This document shows positions 1-11,420 of a DNA stretch of 64,000 nucleotides, one piece after another. The DNA lies in contig JALBUN010000048.1 of NCBI GenBank assembly GCA_025174535.1, positions 186,001-250,000 on the forward strand, read 5' to 3'. Below the pieces are notes generated by a model. It saw only the letters and a list, made by a program, of their open reading frames with translations. It had not been told where the DNA came from and made no database searches. The stretch is from Cantharellus purpuraceus. Lineage: Eukaryota; Basidiomycota; Agaricomycetes; Cantharellales; Hydnaceae. Each line of letters opens with the position of its first letter. Positions within the stretch are counted from its first letter, which is position 1. The position numbers and the translations under genes are program-made.

Positions 1-490
1 TCACCTGATTTGATCACCCATCATCTGATTTGATCCCTGAGCTAGGCACTGATCAGGCAAAAAGAAGGGTGTCCACCCTGTTTTCTGCACTGGTTTGGAC
101 AGCCATGGATAGCCACATCTCAGGTGATGATCTCCACGGAAAATAGTGCCCTGAGAGGCTGTGGTTGTTAAGTTACAGAATATTTATTGATCAGAGACAT
201 CTGAGCTTGAATTCAGGCCAAATGCCTGGTCCAAAAGGGGAGAGCCGGCTGTGTGAAGGTTTGTGGGCGCCTATGGGTCCACAACTGTAGCACAGCAGAA
301 ATAAATGATTCTGAGCTGAGTTCTGCATGGAATATTCCCGAAAAAATATGGAAAAATAGAGAATATTTGAATAAGTCCATTCCAGGTACAAGCATCAAAT
401 ATATGCGGATATTTAGGAATGGAAAAGCAAAGAATAGCACATTGGTGCTGCATAAATGGAATTTGATAGGGAAAAGGTGGTTCCCATACA
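1..490 (-). mobile_element. LTR-II family copy, cut by window edge
   Basis: This is the end of a 1,432-bp LTR-like family (called LTR-II here), in reverse orientation. It matches 49,607-50,096 almost base for base. It ends in CCCATACA, the complement of the family start TGTATGGG, and directly abuts a truncated LTR-I at 491. The other end lies outside the window. No coding capacity is seen; reading frames here are repeat shadows. Confidence 0.85.
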
Positions 491-818
491 GACTCGGACA
501 TACTCATGTAAGGCCGTCAGCCTCGGAGACCCATCACTGGAGTAATTATTATTAGATTTCAAATATGTATTTAAGTTGCCCAACTGAGGACTTCATTCCC
601 CAGTTCAAATATTGAATCACACCTAGTTCCTAAATCTGATCCTAACTCTCTAAGTTGTACTCCATCTCTGAAATCTCAGACACCGGTATTAGTGAGGGTG
701 CAGCACATAAGCTGAAGCCAAGCCTGTTCTGACCCCCACGACGTACCCGACTCCTTCTCCGACTCCGACCAAACCTCCGACCCAATCTCTGACCCCCAAT
801 CGGACCTAGTGCGTAACA
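491..818 (+). mobile_element. LTR-I, 3' two-thirds
   Basis: This aligns with the 3' part of the LTR-I copies at 1,559-2,066, 44,960-45,486 and 46,390-46,906 and ends in CGTAACA (family end CATAACA). Its 5' third is missing at the junction with the LTR-II copy, so LTR-II most likely inserted into this LTR; the other half would lie left of the window. Confidence 0.8.
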
Positions 819-1558
819 TTAAGTATTTTTGACTTGATTCATACTAGCACAGAACTCAACCAAGTAGTATTGGTTGGGCAATGTGATATACAGTGTGGGT
901 GTGTCTAAAAAGTCTATCTACCATACATGGACCCACATGTGTACTTGGGTCCACTGATTACATAATAATTATATATATGCACCCTGTGGGCACATATGCC
1001 TATCAAGAGAACATGTGAGGGATACGCTGAATGATGAGGCCACAATAACAAGATACTCAATAAGTGAGAGCCAATAAGAGATAATGCCAGCTGGTACAGC
1101 GGATATCCTCAGTCTATACACTTGTCACTGATAAATACATGGGACTCACCTGGTACAGTGGATATCCTCAGAGATCAAGCTGAGGAAACTGTGCTGCACC
1201 AGGCAAGGTCCTTATACTAGATGATGCATGGAATAGGGGAACCAAGATAGGGGAACAATAGGGGAGAGATAGGAGAGTGCACCCTAACAGGCTGTGCTGA
1301 TAGGGGCGATAAGAAAGGTACTAAAAATAGAAACTGAGTCATATGAACCCTGACAGAACAGCATTCCTTAAGGGAATGCTGTATATATATTTATGTATAA
1401 CTATACTACACTAAGTACCTAGGGTACTTACATGTGAGGATTCAACTATTAAAGCAGTCTTTAAGCCTTAATCAACAGGGAGTAGACAATTTAATTAATA
1501 TTTGTTAACTTTTTGATTTATTAAACAATGACAATTCAAAGTGAGGGCTTTTCATGGA
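819..1558. other. Non-coding AT-rich stretch, probable repeat relic
   Basis: No gene is seen. It contains a 22-bp direct repeat with one mismatch (TGGTACAGYGGATATCCTCAG core, near 1,091 and 1,150), purine-rich ATAGGGG repeats near 1,234-1,310, and two close inverted repeats: 1,361-1,385 (ACAGCATTCC paired with GGAATGCTGT) and 1,415-1,431 (AAGTACC paired with GGTACTT). It lies between two LTR-I copies, so it is probably an old element of another type. Confidence 0.4.
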
Positions 1559-2066
1559 TATTATGACTATATTCATTAATGCCCAGATCTCTTCTGATCC
1601 ACCCAGATTCCCATGCATATGAGATCTGTACTCCATTTGGAAATTGCCCCATCCTGCATGTCACCATTGGTCCATCTGATCATCATCACTGTTTCCACCC
1701 ATCCATCTCTGGCTCCATTGATGCATCAGCATCACCATAGGAACCCAGACATCTCCATCAGACTCAGACATACTCACATAAGGCTGTTGGCCTTGGAGAT
1801 CCCTTGCCAGAGTAATTATTATCAGATTCCAAAATATGTATTTAAATCATGCTACTGGGGACTTCATTCCCCAGTTCCAATATTGAATCACATCCAGGTC
1901 CTAAGTCCAGTCCAGAACTAGTTAAAGTCCTACTCTGTCTCCAAAATCTCAGACACCAGTATTAGTGAGGGTGCAGCACATAAGCTGAAGCCAAGTCCAC
2001 TCTGACTCCAACTCCAACCCAAACCCAACCTCAACTCTGACCTTCCATCAGATCTAGTGTGTGACA
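1559..2066 (+). mobile_element. LTR-I solo LTR with perfect target duplication
   Basis: A diverged 508-bp LTR-I copy starting TATTATG (consensus TGTTATG) and ending TGTGACA (consensus CATAACA). It is flanked on both sides by the same 5 bp, ATGGA (1,554-1,558 and 2,067-2,071). A lone LTR with an intact duplication means a full element inserted and its LTRs then recombined. The eroded ends show it is older than the 45-kb copies. Confidence 0.9.
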
Positions 2067-3105
2067 ATGGAGTAAATTACAAGTCAACACCTCCCAAATA
2101 TTCTTGAGGAGGGTTATCCAACTCATCCACATGCTAGTGCAAGCCCTTAGGGCTGCAACTGGGAGGGATAGTACAGGGGCAATGGCACAGTGGTAAAAGG
2201 CATAGCTTAGGGCTGGCCACCCATGGCTCTTCATTATGAATGCCTGGTTTGATTCCCATTCATCACTAATAATAATTCTCCAAGAATAGATATCAAATAT
2301 GTACATATCAAGCAGTGCCATCTAAGAATTATGGTGGTTGAATTTAGTGGAGTACCAACATGGGCTACACCTGAAACTTAATCAGTGAATCCCATGACCC
2401 TGGAATCTTCTCAACACCTTGATGAAGCATTGTACACTTTTGGGTGTATTCCTTGCATACACCTGTAGTGTTAATAATCAGTCAAGCCGCTAACCCGTCT
2501 TGTTTTTTATTACCTGTTACCACTGCTGCCTCTTGTGTTCTTCTTTTACAGTCTTTGCTTTTGTCCAGCCCTATCATCTTGGTCTAACCTCCACCCCCCT
2601 CGCAAAATCAAGCCTAGCAGGCCCTTCTCATCGCCCTCATTTCATGGCGGTCGCCCTGATGTTCGGAATATGTAGTAATCGGCGAGAGGCAAAGACCGCA
2701 GTAACAGAAGTACAGAACGAGGATCCATGTAGTTCCAACAGACATCATATGAATAATTTCTCACCTGAATGTGTTTGAATCGGATGTCAAAATCGGAATA
2801 CACAGCAAAGCCCCTGCCCTAAAATTGCTGTCCCATGATGAAACCCCGCAAAGCTGGCTTGCTCCGCCCCGACGGGCTCGTTCTTTCTTTCTCTCAGTCC
2901 CCGTCAGTTGCAGTGAGCCCCCCTTCGAGCATAATCCAGTTATACTATTTTCGAAATTTACTGATCCATTACCTAGTCTCCAGACGGCGTGAGTCGCCAC
3001 GGGGACACTGTAGGTGTCACGTCTCCGCTATCATCGTGACATTACTGGATCTTTTTACTGTGACTCCCACACCCGGCGCCATAACGTTGGACGATAACCA
3101 CCACC
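2067..3105. other. Intergenic, upstream of methyltransferase gene
   Basis: No convincing gene. It runs from the solo LTR to the start of the methyltransferase and must contain that gene's promoter. The reading frame covering 2,835-3,314 overlaps the methyltransferase in another frame and is a shadow. Confidence 0.5.
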
Positions 3106-4022
3106 ATGAAGATATCGAACGTGCTCGCCGCCATCACCGATGTTCGCCTCTCAATTCAACGGGCGTTTCGACCGACGTTGCTGGCTGTTGTAAAGTCTCC
3201 GACGCTCATATTCCGTCCCCGTGCCTTGTCCAGGTTATTTTTCTATCATGTCTGGTCGAAGCTTTGTCCTGGGTTAAACGAGAACAACCACGACCTTATA
3301 TCCCCACACGCTAAAGGGATCGTGCTCGACATTGGCGCAGGTAGAGCGTCCTGAGCCATGCCACCATTATATAAACATGACCTTTTCACAGGAATGGGAC
3401 ACACTGCATTATACCCTTCTCCGAACCGTGTAACGAAATACGTTGCCCTCGAACCTAACATGCTCATGCACCCCCACATCCAAGAGAACGCCAGGCAGGC
3501 TGGATTTACAGAGGACTCAGACACCTTTCTCATCCTGTCCTGTGGTGCGGAAGAATGGAAATCTATCGTGTCCGCCGTCGGTGGACAGCATCAAGTGGAC
3601 ACTATTGTGTCTGTACTCACTCTGTGCTCTGTGCCGCAGCCGGAGCAGACGATCAAGGCCCTGGCAGAGAAGGTGCTCAAGCCTGTGGGGCAGATGATTT
3701 TCCATGAGCATATCGCGAGTAAGAGACGTGATGTGCGATTCTGGCAGTGGTTTTGGACGCCGATTTGGAAGGTAATCGCAACGCTATCAATGCATCCCAT
3801 GTTGTGTGATTAACTGAAGTTAGATGGCAGATTTTCTTTGACGGCTGCGCCCTGGATCGTCTGACAGATGATTATATCCGAAGGCTGGAACATGTTTGGG
3901 AAGCCTCTCCGCGTGTCGAGGATGGTGAAAGTAGCCGTTTTGGGATATGGGGAGCGGAAGGTGAAGACGAGGAGCATCTGTGGTGGCATCAAATGGGGCG
4001 TCTTACTAAACGCAGCACTTGA
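3106..4022 (+). CDS. METTL7-like SAM-dependent methyltransferase
   Basis: Three exons (3,106-3,340; 3,392-3,771; 3,831-4,022) give 268 residues. The introns are 51 and 59 nt, GT-AG. The start ATG sits in a favourable ACC-ATG context. Splicing the first intron rebuilds SAM-binding motif I, VLDIGAGMGH, near residue 74. It is followed by the motif II region YVALEPN and a late VGQMIFHEHIAS strand typical of class I methyltransferases. The tail GAEGEDEEHLWWHQMGR matches the EGE-EHLFWH ending of fungal METTL7-type proteins. The N-terminus is hydrophobic and basic, consistent with membrane association. The substrate is not visible; animal METTL7 proteins methylate alkyl thiols, so lipid or thiol methylation is inference. 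Confidence 0.85.
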
Positions 4023-4588
4023 CGGCCTGCCTTTGAGTGATTGAGATCTACGTTTCGTGGAATTTTCATGTGATGATAACAGAGTTTAGGGAACGGATTG
4101 TATGGCTTGGTTCATACCTAGGGAAGAATCTGGAATGAATTTGACTAACTTCAAGCCACACATTTTTATTTCAAGACGCCTTCATCTGTCCTGGTCTGAC
4201 AACATATTCGCACTGAATGGGTACTATGAAGGCCGTGTGTAAGGCGTTGCGCTGCATAACCATCTTTGGATTCCTCCAAGGTTTCACGGGATACTATAAA
4301 AACAATGACTTTGTACAGCAGAGGGTGCCTCCAGACTGATTGGTGTCGCCGCTGACCTGCGCCCGACTGTGACATGTCACTCGTCACATTCCATTGGGGA
4401 GCGCATACGTTGTGCTGCCCTCGCGCGCAACCATGCCGCACACATATCCTGCACCCACTCCGCCTCGAGTGCCCACGCGCCCTACGCGCGTGCTGCTGTC
4501 AATCCGGCGCGATCCGTGAGTGACATGGTCAAATGTCAACCCATGGAATCCCCGAGACCACACAACACAGAAAGGCTTGGAACTAGTT
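4023..4588. other. Intergenic
   Basis: Between the stop of the methyltransferase and the dehydrogenase remnant. Short frames here have no recognisable content. Confidence 0.4.
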
Positions 4589-4907
4589 GAAAAGTGATAT
4601 ATAGTACGAGATCGCTTAAAAATGAGGCCACCGACATACCCATTCGCTTGAGACCCGAGGAGGCACACCTTTCCCATGATTCGCACAGCCGCTTGGTACA
4701 GCGCTGGGTTCCCCTCGATCTTCTCCATGCGCTGGTTCCACAGATGAGCGCGAGGAGGATAAAAGGGACTTGGGTGTAGGAGTCGGGGGTGTCACCAGCA
4801 AAGCAAGAGATGGCAGAGAGGCACCACAGCATGCCGGAGTTGCGTGTAGCATCGGTTTTCACGCCGCCGGGGAAGACGTTGGTGAATATACTTTCTTTTG
4901 AGTGCAT
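4589..4907 (-). pseudogene. Short-chain dehydrogenase C-terminal remnant
   Basis: Read on the minus strand from 4,907, the protein begins in the late part of a classical short-chain dehydrogenase: NVFPGGVKTDATRN is the post-catalytic PG segment (usually PG-x-x-x-T). It is followed by a GDTPDSYTQVPFILLA segment. At about 4,735 the frame shifts by one base to HLWNQRMEKIEGNPALYQA. The Rossmann cofactor motif (TGxxxGxG) and the YxxxK active site are absent, and no exon upstream supplies them. So this is a 5'-truncated, frameshifted fragment. It is not a piece of the intact dehydrogenase at 20.6 kb, which has its own complete C-terminus. Confidence 0.6.
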
Positions 4908-5078
4908 GGCTTCCTAATTCCTGCATTGACGAATGGAAGGGGGAGTGTGATTATTAAGAAATGGAATGCAACGCATACATCTGTGAACACAGTCGACAAG
5001 CATATAAGAGTCACTCGTCAAGATGGACAAACACCGTTTCAGACGACAAGGTCCACCACGAGCTTGTTCAAGAGCACG

Positions 5079-5669
5079 ATGCACAATAATGACTTGCAGT
5101 GTGTAGTGTCGCTCGATTCCCTTGGACGTCAGCAAGTACGACCCACCTATATGACACCACAGAGTTGCACATTTAGCCTCTGTAAAAAAGACCTCAGTCT
5201 GCCTTTATGCGACAAGCAGTCGTGCAAAGCACGGCCACCATTCACTGCAAATCGAAGAGCAGACGACATGCGAGCTGCCTACCGCTTACAGGTAAAAGTT
5301 ATCTTTTGTGGACACAACATCTTTTGTTTCATTGCGACCGATTGCCAAAGTGATATGCGGCAGCCTCGCAATATTGCTCTGGGTGTCACCTGCCTGGATG
5401 ACGTGTGCCCCCGGGACTTCAATGGATTCAGTTCAGCGATTACTGGATGTTTGATGAGAGAGGAAAGGCGAGTCGAGAAAATGAGGCTTGTACCATATGC
5501 CAGCTGTTTGCGTTTTATGCCAGATGAGCGAACAAATGTGTTTCAGTCAATGAAACAAGTCAGTTGCATATGCTGGGAATATCAGTCAGCTCGAAGTCAT
5601 AAGTCTAACAGCAAATACTTGCAAGTTGAATCTGCACAAGTCATTGATTTGGACTTGGCAAATAAATGA
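5079..5669 (+). CDS. Hypothetical open frame, unrecognised
   Basis: A 196-codon uninterrupted frame from the first ATG, unusually long for this intron-rich region. I recognise no domain. Cysteines are scattered without a clear metal-binding spacing, and there is no signal peptide or membrane segment. It lies head to head with the dehydrogenase remnant. It may be a chance frame. Confidence 0.2.
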   Translation: MHNNDLQCVVSLDSLGRQQVRPTYMTPQSCTFSLCKKDLSLPLCDKQSCKARPPFTANRRADDMRAAYRLQVKVIFCGHNIFCFIATDCQSDMRQPRNIALGVTCLDDVCPRDFNGFSSAITGCLMREERRVEKMRLVPYASCLRFMPDERTNVFQSMKQVSCICWEYQSARSHKSNSKYLQVESAQVIDLDLANK

Positions 5670-6126
5670 TGTTCCCCCAGGTTACAAATCAACAAAGTCC
5701 TGGGACCTTGGGACTCTCAACTCTCAGGCTTGGTGTTGTTAAAAAGACAGTTTCCACATAATATAGGTGCGTTCCGACGCTGGGTCGTCGATAGGTGTAG
5801 CCAGGATTACTACTCTTATTCGTCTGTGGTATCACTGAGGTGATCGTTTGTCAATAGATGTGCTCGCTGATCTGTCGTAGAGGGGCAACAAGATGAGTAG
5901 TTATGGCCATGTAGTTATAGCTATATCCCTCGCCCTCAACTGTAGAGGGTGAGAAACTACAGTTTGAGGACTGCAAACAAAAGACGAGACCAATATGACT
6001 GTTGTTGCATTCAAATTCCTCTTTTTCACATGTCTATAACTTCCAAATTTCCTCTAATCTTTTCACCCACATTATTCTTTCTCCTATTCGCAGTGAGGCT
6101 ATGCAGCCGGATTACCGATTAAGCAG
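5670..6126. other. Intergenic, downstream of GCV1
   Basis: No gene seen. GCV1 reads leftward and stops at 6,127, so this contains its 3' UTR and termination signals, which I cannot place. Confidence 0.4.
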
Positions 6127-7782
6127 TCAACCCCGCCAATATCGGGTCTCTATAAACGGCATACTTCGCACCACGGCATTCCTTAGGACCTTCCGTACTT
6201 GGACCTGAACATCGGTCCCCTTTTTATGCCACCCATTCTTCACGTAGCCCATTGCGATGTTGATGCCTAATGAAGGCGATGGCATGCCTGATGTCACTTT
6301 ACCTTGCGTCTGAGGGTCAGCATGTTGTATCACTCCCAGCATGATCTCGACAAACCTATCAAATCACCCTCTGGGGAAAACACTTCAGCACCCTCTGAAA
6401 CGAAATGCTGAGTAACGTATGACTCTTAGTCGTACAATATATAGCTCACCTCGGGCAGGGACCTCGTCAATAACGAACCCAACTCTTCTCCTCGGAGGTC
6501 CACTTTTCAAATGTTCCAAAACGCCCCCTGCGCCGATGAAACCGCCTGCCTCGCGACGATTTTTTGCTTCACATGGCCAAAGTCATATATACCTGCTGGG
6601 AAATCATGAATCCTTTTTGCTCACCGATCACCCAAGTGAGTCCTGCCTCTACTGGGGTCGTCCCCTCATCTAAATCGTGTCCATAGAGACATAAACCGGC
6701 TTCGAGACGCAAACTGTCACGTGCACCGAGCCCAGTAAGTTGTACCGGTGGACGGGTAAGTAACTCCGTAAGACGAACAGTATGTTCAGGGGGTATAGAA
6801 ATCTTCAGAGGACATTAGTGTAGGGGAAACACAATGAATGTGTAGTTGACCTCGAAACCATCTTCGCCTGTGTATCCGCCACGGGCAACGTGCACCTTCA
6901 TATCCTCAATACAGATATTGGCGGCACGGCCAAACGTGAGTGGCTTCAAGTCAGATTTGGTTAACCTCTGCAAATGCTCTGCGGCCTTTGGGCCTATTTG
7001 TCTTTAGCGATAAACGGCGATGCCTGGGAGTTGATGTCGCACCTTGCAAGGCAACGAGACCCCAACCTTCCAGAACTTCCATCTCAATTTTATCTTCTCT
7101 ACCTTGATTCCACTGTCGCATCTGATCACTGATCCAGGAGAGGTCTCTATCCCTCCTTCCTGCATTGGTAACGACGTAGAACTCATGGTTAGAGTGTTTG
7201 GTGATAACAAGGTCATCTATGATTCCTCCCTGCTCGTTAAGGAGGACAGAAAGGGTCGACGCGAACGGTGCCAAGGCATGCAACGAAGACGGTGTAAGAC
7301 GTTCAAGAAAAGCTAAGGCTGAAGGGCCTCGGATGCTATGTACAGAGAGTGAATATTACCGACAGCCATGAACCATAAAACTTACATCGACTGTACCATG
7401 TGTCCAACATCAAACAGGCCAACTTCTTCTCGGACATGCTTGTGACTCGCGACTAACCGATGATAAGATAAGAAGGTGCGATTAGACTGTAACGGTTCGC
7501 ACCTTGTCCAATACCACCGTACGACAAAGGCATCAAGTACCCACCAAAGGACACCATCTTGGCCCTGTGAGAGACATGATACTCATACAGGTCGGTCTTT
7601 TTCAGCTGACGAGGATATCATACATTATTTGTTAGTAAAATGAGGTTGTTCCTAACCTCTGCTGAAGACGAAGAATATCCACGGGAATTGTATAGAGATT
7701 TTACCAACCCGCGACATACCGAGGACCTCAAGCATCTCTGATCATGGACAAAGGGCCGAAGCAGATGATGAATTGCGGGCAT
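6127..7782 (-). CDS. GCV1: Aminomethyltransferase, glycine cleavage T protein
   Basis: Nine exons (7,782-7,657; 7,605-7,503; 7,452-7,386; 7,335-7,043; 6,993-6,851; 6,802-6,625; 6,566-6,450; 6,394-6,356; 6,302-6,127) give 413 residues, normal for the family. The introns are 48-58 nt. The enzyme transfers the aminomethyl carbon from the lipoyl H protein to tetrahydrofolate in the mitochondrial glycine cleavage system. Diagnostic segments in order are [78 protein letters not shown], and the C-terminal barrel [20 protein letters not shown] ending TRYWRG. The first about 40 residues are Arg- and Ser-rich without acidic clusters, a mitochondrial presequence ending near RGYSSSS. No broken exon was found. 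Confidence 0.95.
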
Positions 7783-8209
7783 GTCGTCCCAGCTGGGCAC
7801 TGGAACTGGCACGTCACGTGCAGGAGTATAGAGTCGCTCACTGACTCGTATTTCATTGCCGGAGCCAAAACTTGCAACTACACTGAGAATAAATGCAGCC
7901 ATGAATACACTTGTAATTGAAATCAGTTGCCATTTTTCCTACCGTGTAGCAGCTCATGTTATGTGGAGTCCACCCATTATGATACTGACCAGGAATTTAA
8001 TAAATATACCGCTGAAATGCCTTTGAAGCAATTTACACTCTCAAAAAACTTGTAATTTAAAGGAACAAAAGTAGATATCATTACTACTCTACCCTGTATA
8101 TCGATGTATTACCTAGAAATGGGTAAATGCTGCGCTTAGTAGACTCCTACTATAACTGTTTGTCCGAGCAGGTGAATGCCATAACTCGGTTGAATACAGC
8201 ACTGGCATA
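7783..8209. other. Spacer between VPS28 and GCV1
   Basis: 427 bp between two same-strand genes. It must hold the VPS28 terminator and GCV1 promoter. No motif stands out. Confidence 0.4.
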
Positions 8210-9168
8210 CTACGAAGCGTCATCCTTCCCACTGCTAAGACTTCGGAAGAACTCGGCATAAGCATGGTCTACGTCAAAGAGGAGCTGCCCAAGAGGCCTG
8301 GTGAGCAAAGGACAGCAGCAAAGACAATGTGGACCAACCTGTCTCGATTGCTCATCCGTGATCTCGTCAGAGGCTTTCATTCCATTCAATGTGATTAACC
8401 TATGTTAATATCATCCAAAGGTGAGACATACAGCAATTAATGAGATTAAAAAACTAACCAGCCGACTAAACGACTCCGACCTTCCCAATCCTTGCTACCT
8501 TTAAAGCGCGCATAACCAGTCATGAGTTCCTGCAAAATAGGATGAAGCTGGTCCTTGGCACGGAGGCGAAGTTTAAGCGCATCCATAAACGTAATGAAGC
8601 TCTATAGATACCCGTACAAGTCAGAAAATGACTCAAATGGAGATGAACGCCAGCAAACCTGGGTCGTTTCAGCTACCCACTTTCCTGTCTCCACACCAGC
8701 CTCGCTAGAGTGCTCAACAGTTGCTGGTACGCCCACTTTCAGCCGGTGAAGTGCGGCAGGATGATCCATCTGGTCATCAGTCGTATATTCAATCAATAAG
8801 TGTCAATTTCAAATCTTAACTACAAAAGTACGCGCACTTTGTAGCGAGTCATGAAATCTTCCACTGATGGAACGGCATCACTGACGAGCTTGAGCATTGT
8901 CTTATATTGAGAAAGCAGTCGGGTGCATGCTGGCGAGTATCTCTTCGAGAAAAGGTGATCATCGACTTAGCATCTTGTCGGGATTACTCAAGCCAAGAGA
9001 TAGATGAACGCACTCGCTAGCTGGGATGGAATCCCTGACATATGCCCTCTCTAAATAATCAAGAGCAACTATAATTCCAAAAAGAGTCGCCTGAGATTCA
9101 TACTTTTCTCGCTCTGCGTTCGTTGTATATAATCGCGCTTCCTCATCTAATGAGAGTGGCCGGGACAT
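8210..9168 (-). CDS. VPS28: VPS28, ESCRT-I subunit
   Basis: Six exons (9,168-9,014; 8,940-8,838; 8,769-8,659; 8,601-8,459; 8,399-8,339; 8,284-8,210) give 215 residues, close to the family's 210-240. The introns are 54-73 nt. VPS28 is the ESCRT-I subunit that bridges to ESCRT-II in endosomal sorting of ubiquitinated membrane cargo. The N-terminal core starts LSLDEEARLYTTNAEREKYE and runs through LERAYVRDSIPASEYSPACT and LLSQYKTMLK. The four-helix C-terminal domain includes FITFMDALKLRLRAKDQLHP and ends LLFDVDHAYAEFFRSLSS. The initiator ATG immediately precedes the conserved start. It shares orientation with GCV1 downstream. Confidence 0.94.
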
Positions 9169-11420
9169 AGTGAGAGGATGACGCCTGGCGTGACACTGTC
9201 ACATCATACCCCGGCGTCAAGATCATGCATTCCCAGGAACCCCGGGTCTAAGTAAGTCCATAATCGTGCAATTGATAGCGTTCTTTAGGAGCTCGAGGCG
9301 CCTCATCTCGTGGTACAAGCATTTAGAGCTGAATGAAGCAACGAAGTTATGAATCGTTTTTGAACTTGCCTATGAATATATAATGAACCCTCCACCGACG
9401 GACAGCCATTCATAACTTGGGACACTCTGAAAAGGAGTATCATCCAAGTTTTTATTATATTCTGGCGTCTGACATTCATTATATCCTTCAGACACAGTCT
9501 ACTAGTAGTATCGAGAACCAAAATACGTTGATAACAACGGCTATCATGGCCCGAAAACGTTAATCAAACGCCATGTTCTATTTGGCAGCATGTAAGTCAA
9601 GTCATTCCTCCAGATACACGCAGTCCTTATTTAATTATTATAGTACATGAAGCCGCCCGCGTCATCGGAGGGTGCTGCAACTTTGTTGTCTCTTGTTCCT
9701 TCAGGATGTCTCAGCTGGTTCCTTTGAGCTACTCTGTCTTGGCACGTTACTTAACATCCTTCGGTAGTGATTCCGGAATGCGGACATACTCCAGTATCAC
9801 AGCCAACGCAAATAGCACGTGCGGTTACAAAACTGTACTCTCCAGGGCCTACAGAAGCCGTAGTCTATCTATGTTACAGCCTCCCTGACTTAAAGGTTGG
9901 TCGTGCTATGTGACGTTTTAGAAAAGTCTGCTAGGATAGGTTAGGATCTCAATTAATACCACGCCTTCTGGCTAGCGGACTCCCGACCCAAGGTCCCACC
10001 GTAAGTCTCTGAGTAAGTGAATTTCTTCCGCTTTTATCCTTGGAGCAATTTAATCGCTTATTCCTCAAGGAAACTAAGTAGACCAACGCGCTATCCACCA
10101 TTACATAATCACAGGTGTCGGATGAGTCTCTCTGACGGTATTGAACTATAATCCGACAAACAGGCAACTACTAAAAATTCAGAGTCAATTATTCTCCCCT
10201 TCTCACCATCGGCATTCCTCGGTTATTCCCAGTTGTCTCAATTTGCCAACACTTATTACTTAGGTTCTATTCTGTACTAGTGACATGCATTTTCAGGATA
10301 AAGCAAACTATCAAATATGTGAGTTTAAGACAATACTCTTTCATGGTACTACTAAGCTTGCTCATGCATATTGCTGTCGGTTTGTGACCTTACCCAGCGA
10401 TAAACGGCCATCATGATGGTGCAGCGTAAATCTCCGCTGGATGTTAATGTTTGCGGACAATAGGGGAAAAGGTACTAGCATTGAAATGAGGATCCATCTG
10501 CCAATCTAAGTTTTGGAGTGTCACCAGCCGAACCGGAAGCATTTGAACCTTATACACAAAAATCCAGACTCACGCTCCACGCACCATCCCAGGTTGACAT
10601 GCTGGGAGGACGACAAGTTTGTGGGTGTCTTAAGTTTAACAACTTTTCACTGGTGGTTTGACGAATTTTGACATCAACAATGTCTTGACACACCTCCCAG
10701 CCTTGGGCAAATTCCCTGATTGCATTGGAGAATTCAATTCATGCCTTCTAAAGCACTCCCCTCATTTCCGTGGACGATGGCGTCCATTTAGTGCGAAACT
10801 GGACGGTATTAGGATTAAACACTTAAGCGACATCGTGAGCAAATTTTGAGTTACATCTCATGCCGTACTTATTGACTGAGGCCACCAACCACACGGGCTA
10901 TCTCAAACCTTGTTACTATGTGGACACCAATGGACTCTGTTGTAGCTGGTATAGAGTTCATTATATGCAGGTATAGGAGACGCCTGGACCCAATGCTGTG
11001 ACAGTATAGAGGCGCAAAATCCAACCATTGGGCTTCTAATGTGACTATTATTTCAGGTCACTAAGAGACGCTTCACAAAGCTGGCCGACCCATCATTGAT
11101 TTTTTCGTGAACTGTGCCGCCTATTATTGCCCACTCCCGCTCCCGTCTTGCTCTCCATGTATAATCGTTCAATATTGGGGTATATTTCAGCTATACTTTT
11201 TCAAGGCAAGCGCTTGCAACCTAGGCGCTTCTTGATTTTCGACCCGCCGGCCCTTTATGTGTTTATTTGGGCACACGGCTATACTGACTTAGGGACAGCT
11301 CGCCACCCACCTCGTCCCCCTCCACGTTTGCGCGTGAAGCCCATGTCTCCCCTCCTGTCCTCGCCCTCTAGTTATCCAGCCAGCACTTTTGCACTTGTAT
11401 CCCTTCCATTGACCCAATCA
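9169..11420. other. Long non-coding stretch
   Basis: No frame here shows recognisable content or joins to another through plausible introns. It would contain the VPS28 promoter and the 5' region of the zinc-finger gene that follows. The open frame extends left of 11,421 (ATGs at 11,157 and 11,343), so that gene could start earlier. Confidence 0.4.

Noticed and set aside
213..555. Overlapping frames on both strands in the LTR-II repeats (also at 48,500-48,830 and 49,774-50,164)
   Set aside because: The same frames recur because the DNA is repeated; they have no domain and lie inside a non-coding LTR-like element.
2835..3314. 159-codon plus-strand frame
   Set aside because: It overlaps the first methyltransferase exon in another frame and has no recognisable content.
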